Positions 22,087-24,360 of a stretch of DNA of 24,360 bases are shown here, piece by piece (the stretch's first letter is position 1; each line of letters begins with the position of its first letter). The stretch covers positions 1-24,360 of the IMG/VR virus record IMGVR_UViG_3300025586_000025. The stretch is one strand, 5' to 3'. A model generated the notes under the pieces. The model saw only the letters and a list, made by a program, of their open reading frames with translations. It made no database searches and was not told the origin of the DNA. This DNA comes from a virus. The position numbers were made by a program, and so were the translations under genes.

Positions 22087-22621
22087 TAATAATCAAGTTT
22101 CGTTTAAGATTTGCTCATTAGGACTTGAACAGAAATTACAAGTAATTATAAACTCTGTTCAAGCACCTCCATTATAAGTTTGGAGGTAAACGTGAGCTAC
22201 CTTTTCGTAACGGTTAGTAAACATTAGCCTAGTGATGACTAATTCTCTTGTTTACAGCATTGGTTCATTCTCTATGATAAGCAATAGGTTCATTCTAAAA
22301 TGACAAACGGTATAAAGAGCAGTATATATTACGCCAGCTACTATGCCCATAATATATGTATTATTTTTGAATATACCAGAAATATTAACTGGCTTAAACT
22401 AAACGCTTTGACGGTGGTTGCCGAAATCCAGTCGTTTACTTTCTCTTGAATATTAAAGAACAAAATTGTCCGTCTAACTAAATTATGAAAGTTATTTAGC
22501 TAGAGTGTATATAAAACAAAATGCTCCCAACTTATATGTAGCAGGAAGCGGAGAGCATTTTATCTACAATTTCCTACTACAAAAATTGCTATATTCAGTT
22601 TTATACCTACAATTATAGCAA
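22087..22621 (+). ncRNA. Candidate large structured RNA (about 535 nt)
   Basis: No protein gene is visible on either strand. From a good promoter onward many clear helices appear: CTTGAACAGA/TCTGTTCAAG (22124-22133/22154-22163, 10 bp), immediately followed by ACCTCCA/TGGAGGT (22165-22171/22181-22187, 7 bp), GTAAACA/TGTTTAC (22217-22223/22249-22255), ATATATTA/TAATATAT (22324-22331/22350-22357), TAAACG/CGTTTA (22400-22405/22433-22438), CTAAAT/ATTTAG (22478-22483/22494-22499), a pseudoknot at 22518-22580, and TTGCTATA/TATAGCAA (22586-22593/22614-22621). The direct repeat GGTTCATTCT occurs at 22262 and 22287. Large ornate RNAs such as ROOL and GOLLD are known from phages, but I recognise no family consensus here. 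Confidence 0.5.
22518..22580 (+). ncRNA. H-type pseudoknot or switch at the 3' part
   Basis: AAAATGCTC (22518-22526) pairs with GAGCATTTT (22553-22561), 9 bp. GTAGCAGGAA (22538-22547) pairs with TTCCTACTAC (22571-22580), 9 of 10. The helices interleave without sharing bases, with connecting loops of 11, 5 and 9 nt. The first helix could also work as a terminator, since TTTTAT follows on + and T-rich sequence follows on the minus strand. Confidence 0.55.
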
Positions 22622-22647
22622 AGAAATACTTATTATGCAAGAAAACA

Positions 22648-22676
22648 TTTATAAAAGCCATAGAATATGTTATAAT
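22648..22676 (+). promoter_or_regulatory. Candidate promoter of the 22796 gene
   Basis: TATAAT at 22671-22676 with TTTATA (22648-22653) 17 bases upstream. Predicted start near 22683, 17 bases before the small frame at 22700. Confidence 0.45.
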
Positions 22677-22699
22677 ATTACCAATTAACTAAAAACAAT

Positions 22700-22777
22700 A
22701 TGTTACAAATAAATCCCGCTTCCACATTTCCAATCTGTCGTCAAATAGCAAACCACGTAGATACAAACACCTATTAA
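22700..22777 (+). pseudogene. Truncated copy of the N-terminus of the next gene
   Basis: A 25-codon frame, MLQINPASTFPICRQIANHV then DTNTY and TAA. It aligns without gaps to the first 24 residues of the 22796 protein (MQLSPNENYPIFHGIINHLDTGTY) with 11 identities, including Q, P, PI, I, NH, DT and TY, plus conservative changes. The copy ends at TAT-TAA where the full gene reads TAT-TAT. DNA identity is low, so the duplication is not recent. It could be a gene remnant or a kept upstream reading frame acting as a leader peptide. Confidence 0.6.
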
Positions 22778-22795
22778 AAACTAACAAACTAAACT

Positions 22796-23683
22796 ATGCA
22801 ATTATCACCAAATGAAAATTATCCTATTTTTCACGGAATAATAAACCACTTAGACACAGGCACTTATTATGTCCGAACTGTTATTTATGATGCAGATTAT
22901 AATTTACTTGCTACAGTTGATTTAGAAGACCAAGGTAGTCAAAACTTTCTTAAAATGTGGAAAGTTCCTTATGATAATGTATTCCAAAAAGGAAAGTTTA
23001 TATTGTTAGTTACATCTACCTACACGGATAGTTCTTACACAACTAAAAGTGAAAACTATGGAGATGAATTTCAAACTCACCTAGTCCAAGAGCGGTGGAA
23101 TTTAGCTACAAATGCTAGTTTAGGAGGAGGTAGTAGTAGTTATTCAGGAATTACAGCCAGTGATGTTAGAAAAGTTATAAAAAAAGAATTAGAGAACATT
23201 AAGTTCCCCGAAGTAGAAGAAATCAAATTTCCTAAACAAAAAGAGTATGAAGCTAACTTTAAAGATATTACAAAAGGTTTGACTGATATCAAGGCTTTAG
23301 TAGGCACTTTACCGACTCAAAATTCAAATTTAAGCCCGTTAATAGATAGACTTGATGATATTATCGAAGATATACAAGCAAAGCCTGTAACAAGAGAAAC
23401 AGACATTAAACCTATCTTAAAAGTAATTAAAGAAGCACAATCAGAAAGAGCAGGAAATAGCAAAGAAACAGCAAAGATTTTAGATAAAGTAGATTCTAAA
23501 TTAAGTATGGTAGAAAAAGAACTTGTGAAAGTAATCAAGAAAGAAATTTCAGATATTCTACCAACAGCTATTAAAGAAACCATGAAAAAAGCAAACTTCT
23601 CAATCCCTATGAATATGGGTAACGAAGAAGATGATAAAAAATCCAGCATTAATAAATTAAAATCTAAATACGGTATAAAATAA
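22796..23683 (+). CDS. Putative tail accessory / fibre-attachment protein
   Basis: The 295-residue protein has two parts. Residues 1-103: a beta-sandwich-like domain (NYPIFHGIINHLDTGTYYVRTVIYDADYNLLATVDL, KFILLVTSTYTDSSYTTKSENYGDEFQTHLVQERWN). After a Gly/Ser hinge (LGGGSSSYSG), residues 120-295: long charged helices (VRKVIKKELENIKFPEVEEI, DIKPILKVIKEAQSERAGN, SKLSMVEKELVKVIKKEISD) ending in a basic tail, consistent with a trimeric coiled-coil stalk. No catalytic motif. It follows a truncated paralogue of its own N-terminus and precedes, by one base (TAATATG), a fibre-like secreted protein. A role in attaching or supporting a surface fibre is inferred. Confidence 0.55.
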   Translation: MQLSPNENYPIFHGIINHLDTGTYYVRTVIYDADYNLLATVDLEDQGSQNFLKMWKVPYDNVFQKGKFILLVTSTYTDSSYTTKSENYGDEFQTHLVQERWNLATNASLGGGSSSYSGITASDVRKVIKKELENIKFPEVEEIKFPKQKEYEANFKDITKGLTDIKALVGTLPTQNSNLSPLIDRLDDIIEDIQAKPVTRETDIKPILKVIKEAQSERAGNSKETAKILDKVDSKLSMVEKELVKVIKKEISDILPTAIKETMKKANFSIPMNMGNEEDDKKSSINKLKSKYGIK

Positions 23684-23684
23684 T

Positions 23685-24360
23685 ATGAAAATAAAATCAA
23701 TAATCATCGCTATATTACTTCTAACAGCCTCAACTTGTAATGCAGGCTTCTTTGACTGGCTAGGCTTTGGAGATAATGTTGGCTCTGGTATGGGTACAAT
23801 AGAACAACTAGACCAGTGGAGGTCTACAACAGACGGAATAACTACAAATTCATCAGGGAAGACCATCTATACACCCCTCTCAGACGCTTATTTTGCCAAT
23901 CTAACAGTAGGAGGCATAGCAACTACTACTACGCTATGTTTTGATGATAATACTTGTCAGACAACAGCTGGAGGAGCATTAACCCCTTGGACTTCAAATA
24001 TAGACGGTGGAGGTTATAATCTAACAAATGTCGGCTATATAGAAGCAGACACAGGGACTTCTACAATGGCTAATCTTGACATTACAGGCGATTTGAATGT
24101 TGACGGTAATATCTATGGTTCTTTCTCTTTCATAACCAGTGGAGAATTAACGGTAGATAATATAAAACTATCAGGCAATACAATAGAAGCAACAAACGAC
24201 AGTGGACTTAACTTATATGATAATGCAAGTAATGGAATAACTGTTAAAGACGGTGGCAACATCGGCATCGGGACGACAACCCCACTTTCAACCTTAGATG
24301 TATATGGTAATGGAATATTTAGTGGATTAACCAACAACTCTCGTTATCTAAACTTTGGAG
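23685..24360 (+). CDS. Secreted fibre-like protein (partial, runs off the end)
   Basis: Open to the right edge; 225 codons visible. Residues 1-20 (MKIKSIIIAILLLTASTCNA) are a clear signal peptide with a likely signal-peptidase-I site after CNA. The mature part begins GFFDWLGFGDNVGSG and continues with fibre repeats: YFANLTVGGIATTTTLCFDDNTCQTTAGG, LTNVGYIEADTGTSTMANLDITGDLNVDGNIYG, GGNIGIGTTTPLSTLDVYGNG. This is the layout of long, beta-rich surface or tail proteins, often closed by an intramolecular chaperone (peptidase S74) domain, here outside the window. A signal peptide on a phage fibre is unusual; the protein may be exported to the host surface, or the window may border host genes. Confidence 0.7.
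   Translation, partial: MKIKSIIIAILLLTASTCNAGFFDWLGFGDNVGSGMGTIEQLDQWRSTTDGITTNSSGKTIYTPLSDAYFANLTVGGIATTTTLCFDDNTCQTTAGGALTPWTSNIDGGGYNLTNVGYIEADTGTSTMANLDITGDLNVDGNIYGSFSFITSGELTVDNIKLSGNTIEATNDSGLNLYDNASNGITVKDGGNIGIGTTTPLSTLDVYGNGIFSGLTNNSRYLNFG

Noticed and set aside
22111-22165. tRNA on the minus strand (GTTCAAGTCC-like T-arm)
   Set aside because: The supposed T-loop sequence is part of a perfect 10-bp hairpin arm, and no acceptor or anticodon arm can be built around it.
1-24360. Reassigned TGA codon
   Set aside because: Long genes contain no in-frame TGA and no gene appears broken by one, so TGA is simply unused here.
1-24360. Insertion sequence, diversity-generating retroelement or retron
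   Set aside because: No transposase or reverse transcriptase is encoded, and no template/variable repeat pair was seen.

Overview
The window is about two-thirds A+T and carries the late (virion) region of a tailed double-stranded DNA phage, free or integrated. All genes but one lie on the + strand. The gene order resembles a P22-like podovirus: small terminase, large terminase, portal, a run of small genes, scaffold, HK97-fold capsid, a head-tail connector, a tail hub (split in two), a tail fibre, then three very long proteins typical of ejected internal proteins, and further surface proteins. No lysis gene, integrase, replication gene or tRNA was recognised.

Host: several proteins (GIGTTTP-type fibre repeats, small HHIV..N..WH HNH protein, N-terminally anchored short proteins) look like proteins I associate with Patescibacteria (CPR) genomes, and the promoters are sigma70-like (TATAAT, often TGnTATAAT) rather than Bacteroidota-like. 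This assignment is an inference and unproven. The standard code works: of 32 stop codons I could place, 28 are TAA, 4 TAG and none TGA, and no long gene contains an in-frame TGA. Almost all starts lack a Shine-Dalgarno; adjacent genes are often joined as TAATATG.

Layout. 1-1084: small unknown genes; three share an identical leader repeat, and one (709-933) lies inside a 25-bp RNA-type inverted repeat. 1085-2180: a distinct cassette with a structured RNA candidate (1125-1318), a small HNH protein and two zinc-ribbon proteins; unlike the rest of the window these have strong AAGGAGG sites and two copies of one leader. 2210-2266: terminator and promoter. 2331-7367: terminases, portal and small head-region genes. 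7387-7490: a folded element with a terminator just before the scaffold gene. 7525-11058: scaffold, capsid, two anchored small proteins, connector. 11061-13019: a tail-hub-like gene split by an HNH homing endonuclease gene. 13019-21678: tail fibre and long ejection-type proteins, one with an ADP-ribosyltransferase-like domain. 21792-21992: the only minus-strand gene, a topoisomerase-type zinc finger. 22087-22621: a promoter-led, gene-free stretch full of hairpins, a candidate large noncoding RNA. 22700-24360: a truncated paralogue, its full-length relative, and a secreted fibre-like protein running off the end.

Together, the terminases and portal package DNA into a capsid built on the scaffold; connector, hub and fibres form the short tail; the long proteins are probably injected. 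The most unusual content is the RNA layer: four separate structured elements, two with pseudoknot-like topology and no family I recognise.
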